DNA of 64,000 bases from Micromonospora okii (GCF_020884795.1 NZ_BBZF01000012.1:1-64000), one strand, 5' to 3'. Shown: positions 18,780-26,981, counted from the first letter of the stretch. The notes: generated by a model not told the origin, from the sequence alone. Made by a program: numbers and translations.

Positions 18780-19985
18780 TCACGCGTCCCAGGTGACCGG
18801 GAGGCTCTTCACCCCGTGGATGTCCGCGCTCTCCGGGCGCAGGGGGACCTCCTCCGCCGGCACGGCCAGGCGCAGCGTGGGGAAGCGGTGGACCAGCGCG
18901 GGGAGCGCCACCCGCAGCTCGACGCGGGCCAACTGCTGCCCCAGGCACTGGTGGATGCCGTGGCCGAAGGCCAGGTGCCCGCCGTCCTGCCGGCCGAGGT
19001 CGAGCACGTGGGGGTCGGCGAAGCGCTCGGGGTCGTGGTTGGCGGTGTGGTACGACAGGATCACCGGCGAGCCGGCCCGGATGGTCTGGCCGCCGACCTC
19101 TACGTCCTCCAGCGCCGTCCGCATGAACGTCTTGGCGACGGTGAGGTAGCGCAGCAGCTCCTCCACGGCCGGATCGGCGAGCGCGGGGTCGGCGCGCAGC
19201 GCGGCCAACTGCTCCGGGTTGCGCAGCAGCGCGAAGGTGCCGAGGGCCAGCATGTTCGCCGTGGTGTCGAGCCCGGCGGCCAGCAGGAGCAGGGCGATCC
19301 CCTTCAGCTCCTCGTCGGTGAGGTCGCTGTCGGTGAGGTCGCCGAGGATGTCGTCGGTGGGGTTTGCCCGCTTGGCGGCCACCAGCTCGGCGAGGTAGTC
19401 CTGGGTCGCGGTGTAGGCCGCCAGGAGGTCCTCGTCGCTCGTCTCCCCGTTCATGAACGAGTCGACCTGCTCCTGGAAGGATGCCCGGTCCTGGTACGGC
19501 ACCCCCAGCAGCTCGCAGATCATGATGGCGGGGATCGGCTTGGCGAACGCGGTCACCAGGTCGGCCGGCGGCCCGGCCTGCTCCATGGCGTCCAGGTGTT
19601 CGGTGGTGATCTGCTCGACGCGCTCGGTGAGCTGCCGCATCCGCCGCACGGTGAACTTGCGCACCAGCGGTTTCCGGTAGCGGCCGTGCCGGGGCTCGTC
19701 CATGAGGAGGAACTCGCCGGGCGGCGCCGGGGGCACCTCGATGTCCCCGTAGTCGATGGTCGGGTGGAGCATGAGTTCCTTGCGGGAGCTGAACCGCCGG
19801 TCGGCCAGGACCGACCTGACCAGGTCGTAGCCGGTGACCAGCCAGCCGGGCCTCCCGCCGGGGAAGGTGTAGCGGCTGATGGGGCCGTGCCGGCGGGCGT
19901 CCACCAGCTCGGCGGGCGGGTCGAAGGGGCAGCCGGGCCGACGCGCCGCGGGCAGCGTCGTGACGGTGTGGACGGATTCGGTCAT
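18780..19985 (-). CDS. cytochrome P450
   Basis: 401 residues, ATG with GGGGAAC upstream. Hallmarks: I-helix LLLAAGLDTTANML, ExxR-type VEELLRY, and the heme loop FGHGIHQCLGQQLA with the axial cysteine at 347. It belongs to the soluble class I bacterial P450s and needs separate ferredoxin and reductase, not found here. It converges on the monooxygenase operon and diverges from the HTH regulator across a 180-bp gap holding a near-palindromic operator candidate. A P450 is also found in coelibactin-like loci, so tailoring of the product is likely. Confidence 0.93.
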   Translation of the reverse strand: MTESVHTVTTLPAARRPGCPFDPPAELVDARRHGPISRYTFPGGRPGWLVTGYDLVRSVLADRRFSSRKELMLHPTIDYGDIEVPPAPPGEFLLMDEPRHGRYRKPLVRKFTVRRMRQLTERVEQITTEHLDAMEQAGPPADLVTAFAKPIPAIMICELLGVPYQDRASFQEQVDSFMNGETSDEDLLAAYTATQDYLAELVAAKRANPTDDILGDLTDSDLTDEELKGIALLLLAAGLDTTANMLALGTFALLRNPEQLAALRADPALADPAVEELLRYLTVAKTFMRTALEDVEVGGQTIRAGSPVILSYHTANHDPERFADPHVLDLGRQDGGHLAFGHGIHQCLGQQLARVELRVALPALVHRFPTLRLAVPAEEVPLRPESADIHGVKSLPVTWDA

Positions 19986-20011
19986 GGTCGTTCCCCGTTC
20001 GCCGACGTCTA

Positions 20012-20027
20012 TTCGGTATATGCCGAA
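20012..20027. promoter_or_regulatory. near-palindrome, candidate operator between P450 and regulator
   Basis: TTCGGTATATGCCGAA: 5-bp arms TTCGG/CCGAA extended by a near-symmetric AT centre, 27 bp upstream of the P450 start in an AT-rich divergent promoter region. It suits a dimeric HTH regulator, possibly the neighbouring gene product. Confidence 0.45.
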
Positions 20028-20165
20028 AGCTACGTTGCGTTCGAGGTCCGGTCAATGTCGATAAACGCATCAGCCCAGGTGGTTGGCGGTAAATTGGTGC
20101 AATGACGCTGGGCGCGAACGCAATGCGGCGTTGCAATGAATGGCGGCGAAGGCAACACTGGCGGC

Positions 20166-20840
20166 ATGCCAGGAGAACGGTTGACCCAGCAGGACCGCCA
20201 GCGCATCGCGGCGGGGCTCGCCGACAGGCTTTCCTACGCCGAGATCGCCCGGCGGCTCGACCGCCCGACCTCGACGATCAGCCGCGAGGTCGGGCGCAAC
20301 GGCGGCCCCGGCGGCTACCAGCCCCAGCAGGCGCACCGGGCGACGGCCCGGCGGGCGCGGCGCGGCACGCCGGCACCCGCGCGTGACGCCGGAGCGCCGG
20401 TCGGCGCGGCGGAGGCGGAGATCGTCGAGATGGCGGTCCGGTCCGGGCTGCCGAGGACCACCGCGCGCGTGCACGTCGACCTGTTGCTCTCCGAGGCCGG
20501 CCGGCGCACCGCGGCCGAGCTGACCCGCCGACTGGAGGTCAGCCCGGCCTCCATCTCGGTGGCCGTGAACTTCCTGATCCGCAACGGGTACGTCCGGCGC
20601 GAGCGGGACCCGCAGCGGCGCTGCGACATCTACGTGGTCGACGACGACGCCTGGTACCACTCGGTGGCGATCAGCTTCCGGCAGACGCGCGACGCGGCGC
20701 GGGCCTCGTTGGCGGCGGCGGAGGCGATCGGGGTCGACAGCCCCGTCGGGCGGCGGCTGACCAGGGGAGGGACGTTCCTGGAGCGGGTCATTCTGGACAT
20801 GATGGAGTCGGCGGACCGCTGGCGCCCCCTGCTTTCCTGA
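20166..20840 (+). CDS. transcription regulator: IS30-type HTH_38 fused to MarR/GbsR-like winged helix
   Basis: 224 residues from ATG 20166; an ATG at 20136 would add 10 residues, and neither has a good ribosome binding site. The N-terminal part (LTQQDRQRIAAGLADRLSYAEIARRLDRPTSTISREV) is the HTH_38 domain best known from IS30 transposases. The C-terminal part (TAAELTRRLEVSPASISVAVNFLIRNGYVRRERDP) is a MarR/GbsR-like winged helix. No transposase catalytic domain follows, so this is a regulator with two DNA-binding modules. It diverges from the P450 and may control it or the whole locus. Confidence 0.8.
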   Translation: MPGERLTQQDRQRIAAGLADRLSYAEIARRLDRPTSTISREVGRNGGPGGYQPQQAHRATARRARRGTPAPARDAGAPVGAAEAEIVEMAVRSGLPRTTARVHVDLLLSEAGRRTAAELTRRLEVSPASISVAVNFLIRNGYVRRERDPQRRCDIYVVDDDAWYHSVAISFRQTRDAARASLAAAEAIGVDSPVGRRLTRGGTFLERVILDMMESADRWRPLLS

Positions 20841-21010
20841 GGAGCCCGCGACGCCGCCTCCCACCTCGCCGCGGCTACCAGCAGCGGGCCACCTACCAGC
20901 CCGCCGGCAACTTCTGGGCTCTGCAATGGGCCGAGGCGGGGCTCTACCTCGGCCTCGCCCTGGCCCTGACCGGCTTCTGCGTCTGGTGGATCCGCCGCCG
21001 GCTGACCTGA
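20841..21010 (+). pseudogene. C-terminal remnant of an ABC-type membrane permease
   Basis: One frame with no start of its own, in phase with AGG at 20840, encodes about 45 residues. It includes YQPAGNFWALQWAEAGLYLG, a hydrophobic span and the tail WWIRRRLT, then TGA at 21008. This strongly resembles the last transmembrane helix and Arg-rich tail of actinobacterial ABC permeases. The rest of the gene is missing; the frame runs back into the regulator with unrelated sequence. The remaining bases to 21155 hold an inverted pair (CCGTCCGGGAGCCGCTC region near 21090 and CGGGAGCGG near 21047) but no gene. Confidence 0.5.
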
Positions 21011-21155
21011 CGGACGCAGGCCGCGCGTCGCGGCGGCCCCTCGGGAGCGGGCCGTCAGGCGCGGCGAGAGCGGCTCCCGGACGGAGACGAACCCGTCCGG
21101 GAGCCGCTCGGCGACCAACCGGCAACGCCATTTCAGGTCATCGCCGGCCGGCTGG

Positions 21156-21647
21156 TCAGGAGAACTTGATCGAGCTCGCCCGGTTGCCCCACCCGTCGCC
21201 GATGTTGCCGAGCACGGGTGCCTCATCGATCCAGGTCGACGACGCGCCGGTGAAGTTCTTCCCGTCGAAGAGCTTGACGTCGCACTGGTGGTAGGTGTGC
21301 ACCGAGCTGATCGCGTTGTTCATGTCGCCCGCCGACGTGACGCTCAGGTCGTCCCACTGCCACTCGGCGTCGTAGCCCGGGGTGCACTCCCGAGCCTGGG
21401 TGAAGGCGAGCACCTTGCCCCCGGTGCCGTAGTTCGCCTGAGCGTAGACGCGGGTGATGACCAGGCTGGCCTGGGCGCCGACGGCGCGCACTGCCCGGTC
21501 CTCGCTGCTCGCGCAGGTCGCCGCGCCGGTGTCGAGGTTGATCGCGCAGTTGCGCAGCGGCGCGGCGGCGGCCGGCGCGGCGAACGCGCCGAGCAGGCCC
21601 AGGGCGCCGAGGGCGGTACCGGCCGCAGTGGCGATTCGTGCCTTCAT
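21156..21647 (-). CDS. secreted beta/gamma-crystallin-like (peptidase inhibitor I36-like) protein
   Basis: 163 residues, ATG with GGAGAAG upstream. A signal peptide is clear: MKAR, then a hydrophobic run ending AAPAAAA near residue 30. The mature part has four cysteines and a C-terminal motif (VKLFDGKNFTGAS...WGNRASSIKF) like the Greek-key unit of microbial beta/gamma-crystallins and the I36 metalloproteinase inhibitor group. Such proteins are small, disulfide-stabilized and exported, sometimes calcium-binding. Function here is unknown. It stands alone with its own promoter region. Confidence 0.75.
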   Translation of the reverse strand: MKARIATAAGTALGALGLLGAFAAPAAAAPLRNCAINLDTGAATCASSEDRAVRAVGAQASLVITRVYAQANYGTGGKVLAFTQARECTPGYDAEWQWDDLSVTSAGDMNNAISSVHTYHQCDVKLFDGKNFTGASSTWIDEAPVLGNIGDGWGNRASSIKFS

Positions 21648-21860
21648 GATCTTCTCCTTCGTCTCGGATCGATCGCGGAACGTCGATGACGCTCCGTCTC
21701 CATTGCTAGTCGCCGGCCCGCTTGATCAGGGCGTTTGCGGGTTCCGATCAATCAACTCCGAACAATGCGTGGCGGCGCACCGGATGCCTGGCCTGGTCGG
21801 GCAGGATGGGCGACGAGGAATCGGGGCTGCCGCTCGGAGTGCTGGGTGAAGGGACGTTGC

Positions 21861-23147
21861 ATGGCCCGTCAGGAAAAACCCGTCGATCCGGCCGCCGGCC
21901 CGGTGCAGGCCCTCGCCTACGAACTGCGCAAGCTCCGCGCGGAGGCGGGCAATCCCACCTACCGCCAGCTCGCCAAGTCCGCCGGCTACGGCGCGACGAC
22001 CTTGTCGGAGGCGGCCGGCGGCACCCGCCTGCCCACGTTGGAGGTGCTGCTGGCCTACGCGGGCGCGTGCGGCGGCGACCCCGACGAGTGGCGGCGGCGC
22101 TGGCAGGAGACGGCGGCGCGGGTGCGCCCGACCGAGCCCGTTCCCCCGCCCGGCGGGGAGCCGGTCCGCGAGCCGTCCCGGGAGCCGGTCGACGAGCCGT
22201 CCCGGGAGGCCGGCGCGACCGGGGAATCCGAAGCGACCGGGGAAGCCGACCCGACCGGGGAGGCCGACGCGGGTGCGGAGAGCCATGCGGCGGTGCCCTC
22301 CGACGTGAGGCGGTCCGGGAACGGGCCGCCCCGGCGGTCGCGCCCGCGCTGGGTCGTACCCGTCGCGGTCGCAGCCTCGATCGTCGCCGTCGTCGCCGTG
22401 GTCGCCACGGTGATCGAGCTGCCGAACGACGAGCCGCCGGCGCGGGGCGCGGCGGGCTGTCCCTCGCCGCCGAACGGGGCCGCCTTCACGGGGGTGACCT
22501 ACGGCAGCGGCGCCCACGTGCGCGGCGGGGCCGCCCGGGACGAGCCCGTGCTGACCACCATCCCGCCGAACTGCACGGTCGGCTTCACCGGCTTCTGTGT
22601 CGGCGAGAAGGTCTACGACAACACCGGCGGCATGCCGGACGTGCGCTGGTTCAAGGTAACCGGCGGCGGGGTCGTCTCCTCCGCAGTCGTGCACGGCAAC
22701 CCGCCGCGTGACCTGCGGGCGTCGGACTGCCCCAGGGGTCGCCCGGTCCCGACCGGCCTCGAATTCGCCGTCGTCGCCGAACCGGGCCGGGCCCGGGCCG
22801 TGACGCTGCGGGCGACCGGCCCGGACCTGTACGTCGTCGGCTTCGCCGTCGCCGTGGGGCACCCGGCGTCGTCCGGCGGGCGCACCTGGCGACAGCTCAG
22901 CCTGACCGACGTGCGCGATCCGGCCGCCGGGGCGAGCGTCGGGCTCGACGAGCTGCCGAGCCCGACGGCCGGCGGGACGGTCGTCCTGGTCGCCGCCGCC
23001 TGCCTCGGCGGGGACAGCCCGACCGGCCTGGTGCGGGCCCGTGAGATCCGGCCGGACGCTCCGCGCGTTGCGGTGCCGGTGACGCTCGACCAGCGGCAGC
23101 AGGCCGAGGCGGCGTCGTCCGCCTGCCGCTATCCCAGCCGGGGCTGA
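21861..23147 (+). CDS. XRE-like HTH protein with single membrane anchor and extracytoplasmic domain
   Basis: 428 residues from ATG 21861 (GAAGGGA upstream); the open frame before it is not needed. Residues about 10-60 form a Cro/XRE-type HTH (YRQLAKSAGYGATTLSEAAGGTRLPTLEVLLAYAGACGGD) common in actinomycetes. A repetitive acidic/proline linker (about 85-150) leads to one transmembrane helix (VVPVAVAASIVAVVAVVATVI). An extracytoplasmic Cys-containing domain of about 240 residues follows. It could transmit an external signal to DNA or act as a membrane-tethered regulator. The upstream gap carries TTGATC and GATCAA 18 nt apart (near 21723-21752). Confidence 0.75.
   Translation: MARQEKPVDPAAGPVQALAYELRKLRAEAGNPTYRQLAKSAGYGATTLSEAAGGTRLPTLEVLLAYAGACGGDPDEWRRRWQETAARVRPTEPVPPPGGEPVREPSREPVDEPSREAGATGESEATGEADPTGEADAGAESHAAVPSDVRRSGNGPPRRSRPRWVVPVAVAASIVAVVAVVATVIELPNDEPPARGAAGCPSPPNGAAFTGVTYGSGAHVRGGAARDEPVLTTIPPNCTVGFTGFCVGEKVYDNTGGMPDVRWFKVTGGGVVSSAVVHGNPPRDLRASDCPRGRPVPTGLEFAVVAEPGRARAVTLRATGPDLYVVGFAVAVGHPASSGGRTWRQLSLTDVRDPAAGASVGLDELPSPTAGGTVVLVAAACLGGDSPTGLVRAREIRPDAPRVAVPVTLDQRQQAEAASSACRYPSRG
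22215..22268 (+). repeat. three 18-bp tandem units in the HTH-protein linker
   Basis: Units at 22215-22232, 22233-22250 and 22251-22268 share a GCGACCGGGGAA-like core and encode ATGESE/ATGEAD/PTGEAD-type hexapeptides. The linker just before it also repeats GAGCCGTCCCGGGAG. In-frame length variation of the stalk between DNA-binding and membrane parts is likely. Confidence 0.75.
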
Positions 23148-23329
23148 GGGGGCGGGTCGGCGACCGGTTGCCGGCCCGCCTCGGTCTGAGCCGCGACTCG
23201 ATCGGGAACCGATCGGCCCGACCCCCGCGACCCGGTCAGGAATCGAGAAGCGCCCGGGTGGGGCCGGGGCTAGCCTTTTGCCTGGTAGCCGGCGGCAGGC
23301 CGGGCCAGCGACGGGGGAGGAACCCGACA

Positions 23330-23779
23330 GTGTCCGAGACGACGTCCACGACCGCGCCCGACGGATTCAGCGCCGAGGAGCGGGCCGCGATGAAGGAGCG
23401 CGCCGCCGAACTGCGCGCCGAGGGGCGGAAGGGAGCCAAGAAGGCGGACGGGCTCCAGGCGGTCCTTGACCGGATCGCGCAGATGGGCCCCGAGGATCGC
23501 GCGCTCGCCGAGCGCATGCACGTGACGGTGACGGCCGCCGCACCCGACCTGTCGGCGAAGACCTGGTACGGGATGCCCGCTTACGCCAACGCGGACGGCA
23601 AGATCGTCGTCTTCTTCCAGGAGTCGGGCAAGTTCGGCACCCGGTACTCGACGCTGGGCTTCCAGGACGCGGCGCACCTGGACGACGGCGAGATGTGGCC
23701 GGTGACGTACGCGCTGCTGACCTGGACCCCGACGGTGGAGGAGCGGGTTGCCGAGCTGGTGCGGACGGCCGTCTCCTGA
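23330..23779 (+). CDS. DUF1801 (YdhG-like) small protein
   Basis: 149 residues from GTG 23330, with GGGGGAGG about 10 nt upstream. The family pattern is clear: FSAEERAAMKERAAELRAEGR, a helical Lys-rich linker, then VTAAAPDLSAKTWYGMPAYANADGKIVVFFQ and KFGTRYSTLGFQDAAHLDDGEMWPV. Members include the Bacillus iron-chaperone-like fold, but most are uncharacterized. The 180-bp gap upstream has no gene. Confidence 0.85.
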   Translation: MSETTSTTAPDGFSAEERAAMKERAAELRAEGRKGAKKADGLQAVLDRIAQMGPEDRALAERMHVTVTAAAPDLSAKTWYGMPAYANADGKIVVFFQESGKFGTRYSTLGFQDAAHLDDGEMWPVTYALLTWTPTVEERVAELVRTAVS

Positions 23780-23890
23780 CCGTGCCGGCACCGCCTGGCG
23801 GGTAATCGGTGGCATGATCCGGTCTGTGGGTGTTGCCTGACGGCACGGGTGGGCCGACGGGAGGCCCCGCCCCCGGCAGTCAGAAAGACC

Positions 23891-24676
23891 ATGATCGTTG
23901 TGTCCGCAGCTTCCGGCGCATTGGGCCGGCTGGTCGTCGCCCGGTTGCTGACCCGGCTGCCCGCCCGGCGCGTCGCCGCCGCCGTCCGCGACCCCGCCCG
24001 CTGCGCCGACCTGGCCGCGCTCGGCGTCGACGTGCGGCGCGGCGACTACGACGATCCGGCGAGCCTGCGGTCGGCGTTCCGCGACGCGGAGCGGCTGCTG
24101 CTGATCTCCTCGCCCGAACTGGCGGCGGAGCGCCGGACCCGGCAGCACCTGGCGGCGGTCGAGGCGGCCGTAGCCGCCGGGGTCCAGGCGGTCGCCTACA
24201 CCAGCTTCCTCGGCGCGGACCGCGACGGCGGCGGCATGAACGCGGCCCACCACGCCACCGAGCGGGCGATCGTCGACAGCGGGCTCGGGTACACGCTGCT
24301 GCGGCACCCGTTCTACACCGAGGCGTTCGTCAACCCGGGGCTGCGCGACGCGGTCGACGTCGGCCGGCTGACCGACGGCACGGGCGGGCGCGGCCTCAAC
24401 ACCGCGCTCCGCGCCGACCTGGCCGAGGCCGCCGCGAACGCGCTGACCGACGAAGCGCACCTGGGCCACGGGTACGACCTCACCGGGCCGCTGTGGACGT
24501 ACCCGCAGCTCGCCGAGGCGCTCGGCGAGGTCACCGGCCGGCGGGTCGAGCTGGAGGCCGGGGAGACGCCGGGGCCGCTGGGGTTCCTGGTGGGCCTGGC
24601 CCGGGCCGGGGCGCTGGAGCGGCAGACCGACGACCTGTGCCGGCTGCTGGGCCGCGAACCGACGAGCCTGCGGTAG
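23891..24676 (+). CDS. NmrA-type NAD(P)-binding oxidoreductase
   Basis: 261 residues from ATG 23891, chosen because the Rossmann motif begins at once (MIVVSAASGALGRLVVARLL). Blocks VDVRRGDYDDPASL, VEAAVAAGVQAVAYTSFLGAD and YTLLRHPFYTEAFVNP match atypical short-chain dehydrogenases of the NmrA/quinone oxidoreductase 2 type. These enzymes reduce quinones or act as redox sensors. A large palindrome follows 42 bp after the stop and may end transcription. Confidence 0.87.
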   Translation: MIVVSAASGALGRLVVARLLTRLPARRVAAAVRDPARCADLAALGVDVRRGDYDDPASLRSAFRDAERLLLISSPELAAERRTRQHLAAVEAAVAAGVQAVAYTSFLGADRDGGGMNAAHHATERAIVDSGLGYTLLRHPFYTEAFVNPGLRDAVDVGRLTDGTGGRGLNTALRADLAEAAANALTDEAHLGHGYDLTGPLWTYPQLAEALGEVTGRRVELEAGETPGPLGFLVGLARAGALERQTDDLCRLLGREPTSLR

Positions 24677-24718
24677 GCGGTGGCGCGGGCCCTCGGCCGG
24701 GGCTGATCTCTGCTTCAA

Positions 24719-24792
24719 GATCCGCGCAACTTCAGGGAAAGTGCGGCCATTTCGCGCTGCTAGGCCCCACTTTCCCTGAAGTTGTGCGGATC
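24719..24792. repeat. large imperfect palindrome, 30-bp arms with 14-nt loop
   Basis: Left arm 24719-24748 and right arm 24763-24792 are reverse complements with two mismatches. The core reads CAACTTCAGGGAAAGTG on the left and CACTTTCCCTGAAGTTG on the right, bounded by GATCCGC and GCGGATC. It lies between the convergent NmrA and GntR genes and could act as a bidirectional terminator. The AT-richer core and sharp ends resemble a dispersed REP-like element. Confidence 0.85.
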
Positions 24793-24843
24793 TCGCCCGC
24801 GCCCGGGCGGCTCCGTCGTCGCCAGTTCACGGTTGGCGGCGGT

Positions 24844-25074
24844 CTAGGGATCGACTCCGTCGGCCACGAAGACTCCGAGCCCTTGCCTGCCGATCAGTTC
24901 GCCGGACTCGATCATGGAGTCCACCGCTCGTCGGACGGTCGCGGAGCTCGTCGAGTGCTGGTCCATCAGCTCGCGGGTGGTCGGGATCTTCTCGCCCGGT
25001 TTCAGCAGGCCCGCCTTGATCCTGGCCCGGAGGTCGTCACGGATGGATCTCCAAAGCGGCTGGGCGTACGGCAT
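24844..25074 (-). CDS. short GntR-family winged-helix regulator (no effector domain)
   Basis: 76 residues from ATG 25074; the frame extends upstream but crosses the promoter of the divergent gene. The whole protein is a GntR winged helix (PLWRSIRDDLRARIKAGLLKPGEKIPTTRELMDQHSTSSATVRRAVDSMIESGELIGRQGLGVFV). It lacks the usual C-terminal ligand domain, so it resembles truncated YhcF/YtrA-type members. It is divergent from an XRE/DUF5753 gene, a frequent actinomycete pair. Confidence 0.8.
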   Translation of the reverse strand: MPYAQPLWRSIRDDLRARIKAGLLKPGEKIPTTRELMDQHSTSSATVRRAVDSMIESGELIGRQGLGVFVADGVDP

Positions 25075-25125
25075 GTTCCGATAGCACCACCCGCCGTGGC
25101 GGGATAGACGAGCAAGGGTAACTTT

Positions 25126-25142
25126 GCTAGGAAGCTTAGGAA
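25126..25142. promoter_or_regulatory. direct repeat in GntR/XRE divergent promoter
   Basis: GCTAGGAA and GCTTAGGAA are adjacent in an AT-rich stretch 50-65 bp upstream of the GntR start, with an AGCAAG...TTTGCT inverted pair just before them. This is likely the control region for both genes and a plausible GntR site. Confidence 0.4.
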
Positions 25143-25231
25143 AGCGGTGTACGATGACGGATACCAGGGATGAGGTAGGGACATGGGCAGGCGGTGGAAG
25201 TGGTCCCTGCGGGTCGAGGGGCGGGGTTCGC

Positions 25232-26102
25232 ATGGGTGAGGCGGTGTCCAGCGTGCCGCGTCGGCAGCTCGGGCAGGTGCTGCGCGACCTGCGCACGCAG
25301 GCGGGGGTGACGCTGGACGGCGCGGCGGAGGTGCTGCGCTGCGGCCGACAGAAGGTGTGGCGGATCGAGGCGGGCCTGAGCGTCGCGCGCGGGCGCGACG
25401 TACGGGCGCTGTGCGAGCTGTACGAGGCGCGACCCGAGCTGGCCGCCGCGCTGATGGCCCTGGCCGGGCAGGTGCGGTCGACGGGCTGGTTCCACTCCTA
25501 CGGCGACCCGATTCCGGCCTGGTTCGACGTGTACGCGGGCCTGGAGGCCGCCGCGTGCCGGCTGCGCGAGCACGCCGACACGGGGGTGCCCGCGCTGTTG
25601 CAGACCCCGGCGTACGCGGCGGCGGTCGGCGCGGCCCGACCCGACCTGAGCGGCGCGGAGCGGGAGCGCCTGGTCGCGCCGGCAGGGGCTGCTGCGACGG
25701 CACCTGCCCGCGCCGCCCCGGCTCGACGTGATGCTCTCCGAGGCGGTGCTGCTGCGCGTGGTCGGCGGCACGGCGACGGCGGCGGGGCAGTTGCGGCACC
25801 TGGTGGCGGCGGCCGAGCTGTCGTACGTGTCGATCCGGGTGGTGCCGCTGGCCGCCGGCCTGCACCCGGGCGTGGTGGCGGGTTCGTTCGTGCTGCTCGA
25901 CTTCCCGCCCGCCGAGCGCGCCGCGCCGGAGCCGTCCGTGGTGTACCGGGAGCTGCCGACCGGCGCGCTCTACCTGGACCGGCGGGAGGAGATCGCCGCG
26001 TACGAGCGGGCGTGGGCCTGCCTCGACGGCCTCGCGCTGGGCGAGGAGGAGTCCCGGCGGCTGATCGGCAAGCTCGCCGACGAGGCGCACCCGGGCGGCT
26101 GA
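25232..26102 (+). pseudogene. XRE/DUF5753 regulator split by a frameshift
   Basis: From ATG 25232 an XRE helix-turn-helix (LGQVLRDLRTQAGVTLDGAAEVLRCGRQKVWRIEAG) is followed by the first half of DUF5753 (GWFHSY...YAGLEAAACRLREH...VPALLQTPAYA). At about 25679 the family sequence leaves this frame and continues in another one (RQGLLRRHLPAPPRLDVMLSEAVLLRVVGG...) to the stop at 26102. The two parts join perfectly if two bases of a GCGCGC run were lost at 25675-25680. Either the gene is inactivated or this is a sequencing error. Intact proteins of this type are abundant actinobacterial regulators, some in toxin-antitoxin-like pairs. Confidence 0.8.
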
Positions 26103-26117
26103 CCAACCGACGGGCGC

Positions 26118-26930
26118 TCAGGGGCGGGCCAGCAGCTCGCCGTGCGGGATCGACAGCCAGCCGTCCGGGTCGGCGGCCCAGGCGCGCCAGCCGGCCGCGA
26201 TCCGCGCCAGCGTCTCCGGCTCGACGCCCGACGCGAGGGCCTGCCGCCCCATCGCCGAGTCGACCACCCGGTCCGCCCACATGCCGCCCCACCAGGCCCG
26301 GTCCTCCGGGGTGGCGAAGCACCATGTGCTCGACGTCGCCGTGACGTCGGTCAGCCCGGCGGCGTGCGCCCAGGCGAGCAGCCGACGCCCGGCGTCCGGC
26401 TCGCCGCCGTTGGCACGGGCCAGCCGCTGGTAGAGGGCCAGCCACTCGTCGAGCTCGGGCAGCCGGGGATACCAGGCGAACGCCGCGTAGTCGCTGTCGC
26501 GTACCGCGATGTGCCCGCCCGGCCGGCAGACCCGGCGCAGCTCGCGCAGCGCCCGCACCGGGTCGCCGACGTGCTGGAGCACTTGGTGGGCGTGGACGAC
26601 GTCGAAGGAGTCGTCGGGGAAGGGCAGCGCGTGCACGTCGCCGACCGCGAAGTCGACGTTGCCCTGCCCCCGCGCCGCGATCTCGGCGCGGGCCAGCTCC
26701 AGCGCCCCGGCGGTGACCTCCACGGCGGTGACCCGCCCGCTCCCGTCGGGGGAGGCCACCAGCGCCGCCAGGTCGGCGGAGATGGTGCCCGGCCCGCAGC
26801 CGACGTCGAGCACCCGCAGCCCGGCGCGCAGGACCGGCAGGAGGTGCCCGGCCGAGTTGACGGCGGTGCGCCAGCGGTGCGAGCGCAGGACCGACTCGTG
26901 GTGCCCGTGGGTGTAGACGGCAGAGGTCAT
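26118..26930 (-). CDS. class I SAM-dependent methyltransferase
   Basis: 270 residues, ATG start. SAM motif LRVLDVGCGPGTISADLA, acidic residue in VTAVEVTAG, VDFAVGDVHALPFPDDSFDVVHAHQVLQHVGDP (motifs II-III) and LRRVCRPGGHIAVRDSDY place it in the Methyltransf_11/UbiE-like group. The C-terminal third (TTP-like WCFATPEDRAWWGGMWADRV) is shared by a set of actinobacterial small-molecule methyltransferases. Its substrate is unknown. It is convergent with the frameshifted regulator and transcribed in the same direction as the Ro60 gene that lies 51 bp upstream of it. Confidence 0.88.
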   Translation of the reverse strand: MTSAVYTHGHHESVLRSHRWRTAVNSAGHLLPVLRAGLRVLDVGCGPGTISADLAALVASPDGSGRVTAVEVTAGALELARAEIAARGQGNVDFAVGDVHALPFPDDSFDVVHAHQVLQHVGDPVRALRELRRVCRPGGHIAVRDSDYAAFAWYPRLPELDEWLALYQRLARANGGEPDAGRRLLAWAHAAGLTDVTATSSTWCFATPEDRAWWGGMWADRVVDSAMGRQALASGVEPETLARIAAGWRAWAADPDGWLSIPHGELLARP

Positions 26931-26981
26931 GTCTCACATGTTAGTAGGGTTTTCCTGACAGGTGGAAGATGGCCTGTCGCC

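Noticed and set aside
20136..20260. IS30-family insertion sequence
   Set aside because: Only the HTH_38 domain is present; no DDE transposase domain and no terminal inverted repeats were found around it.
24719..24792. Insertion-sequence ends
   Set aside because: The two arms are only 14 nt apart, leaving no room for a mobile element body; a hairpin or REP-like element is the better reading.
25232..26102. Programmed ribosomal frameshift in the XRE/DUF5753 gene
   Set aside because: No slippery heptamer or downstream stimulatory hairpin is seen at the junction; loss of two bases in a GC run explains it simply.
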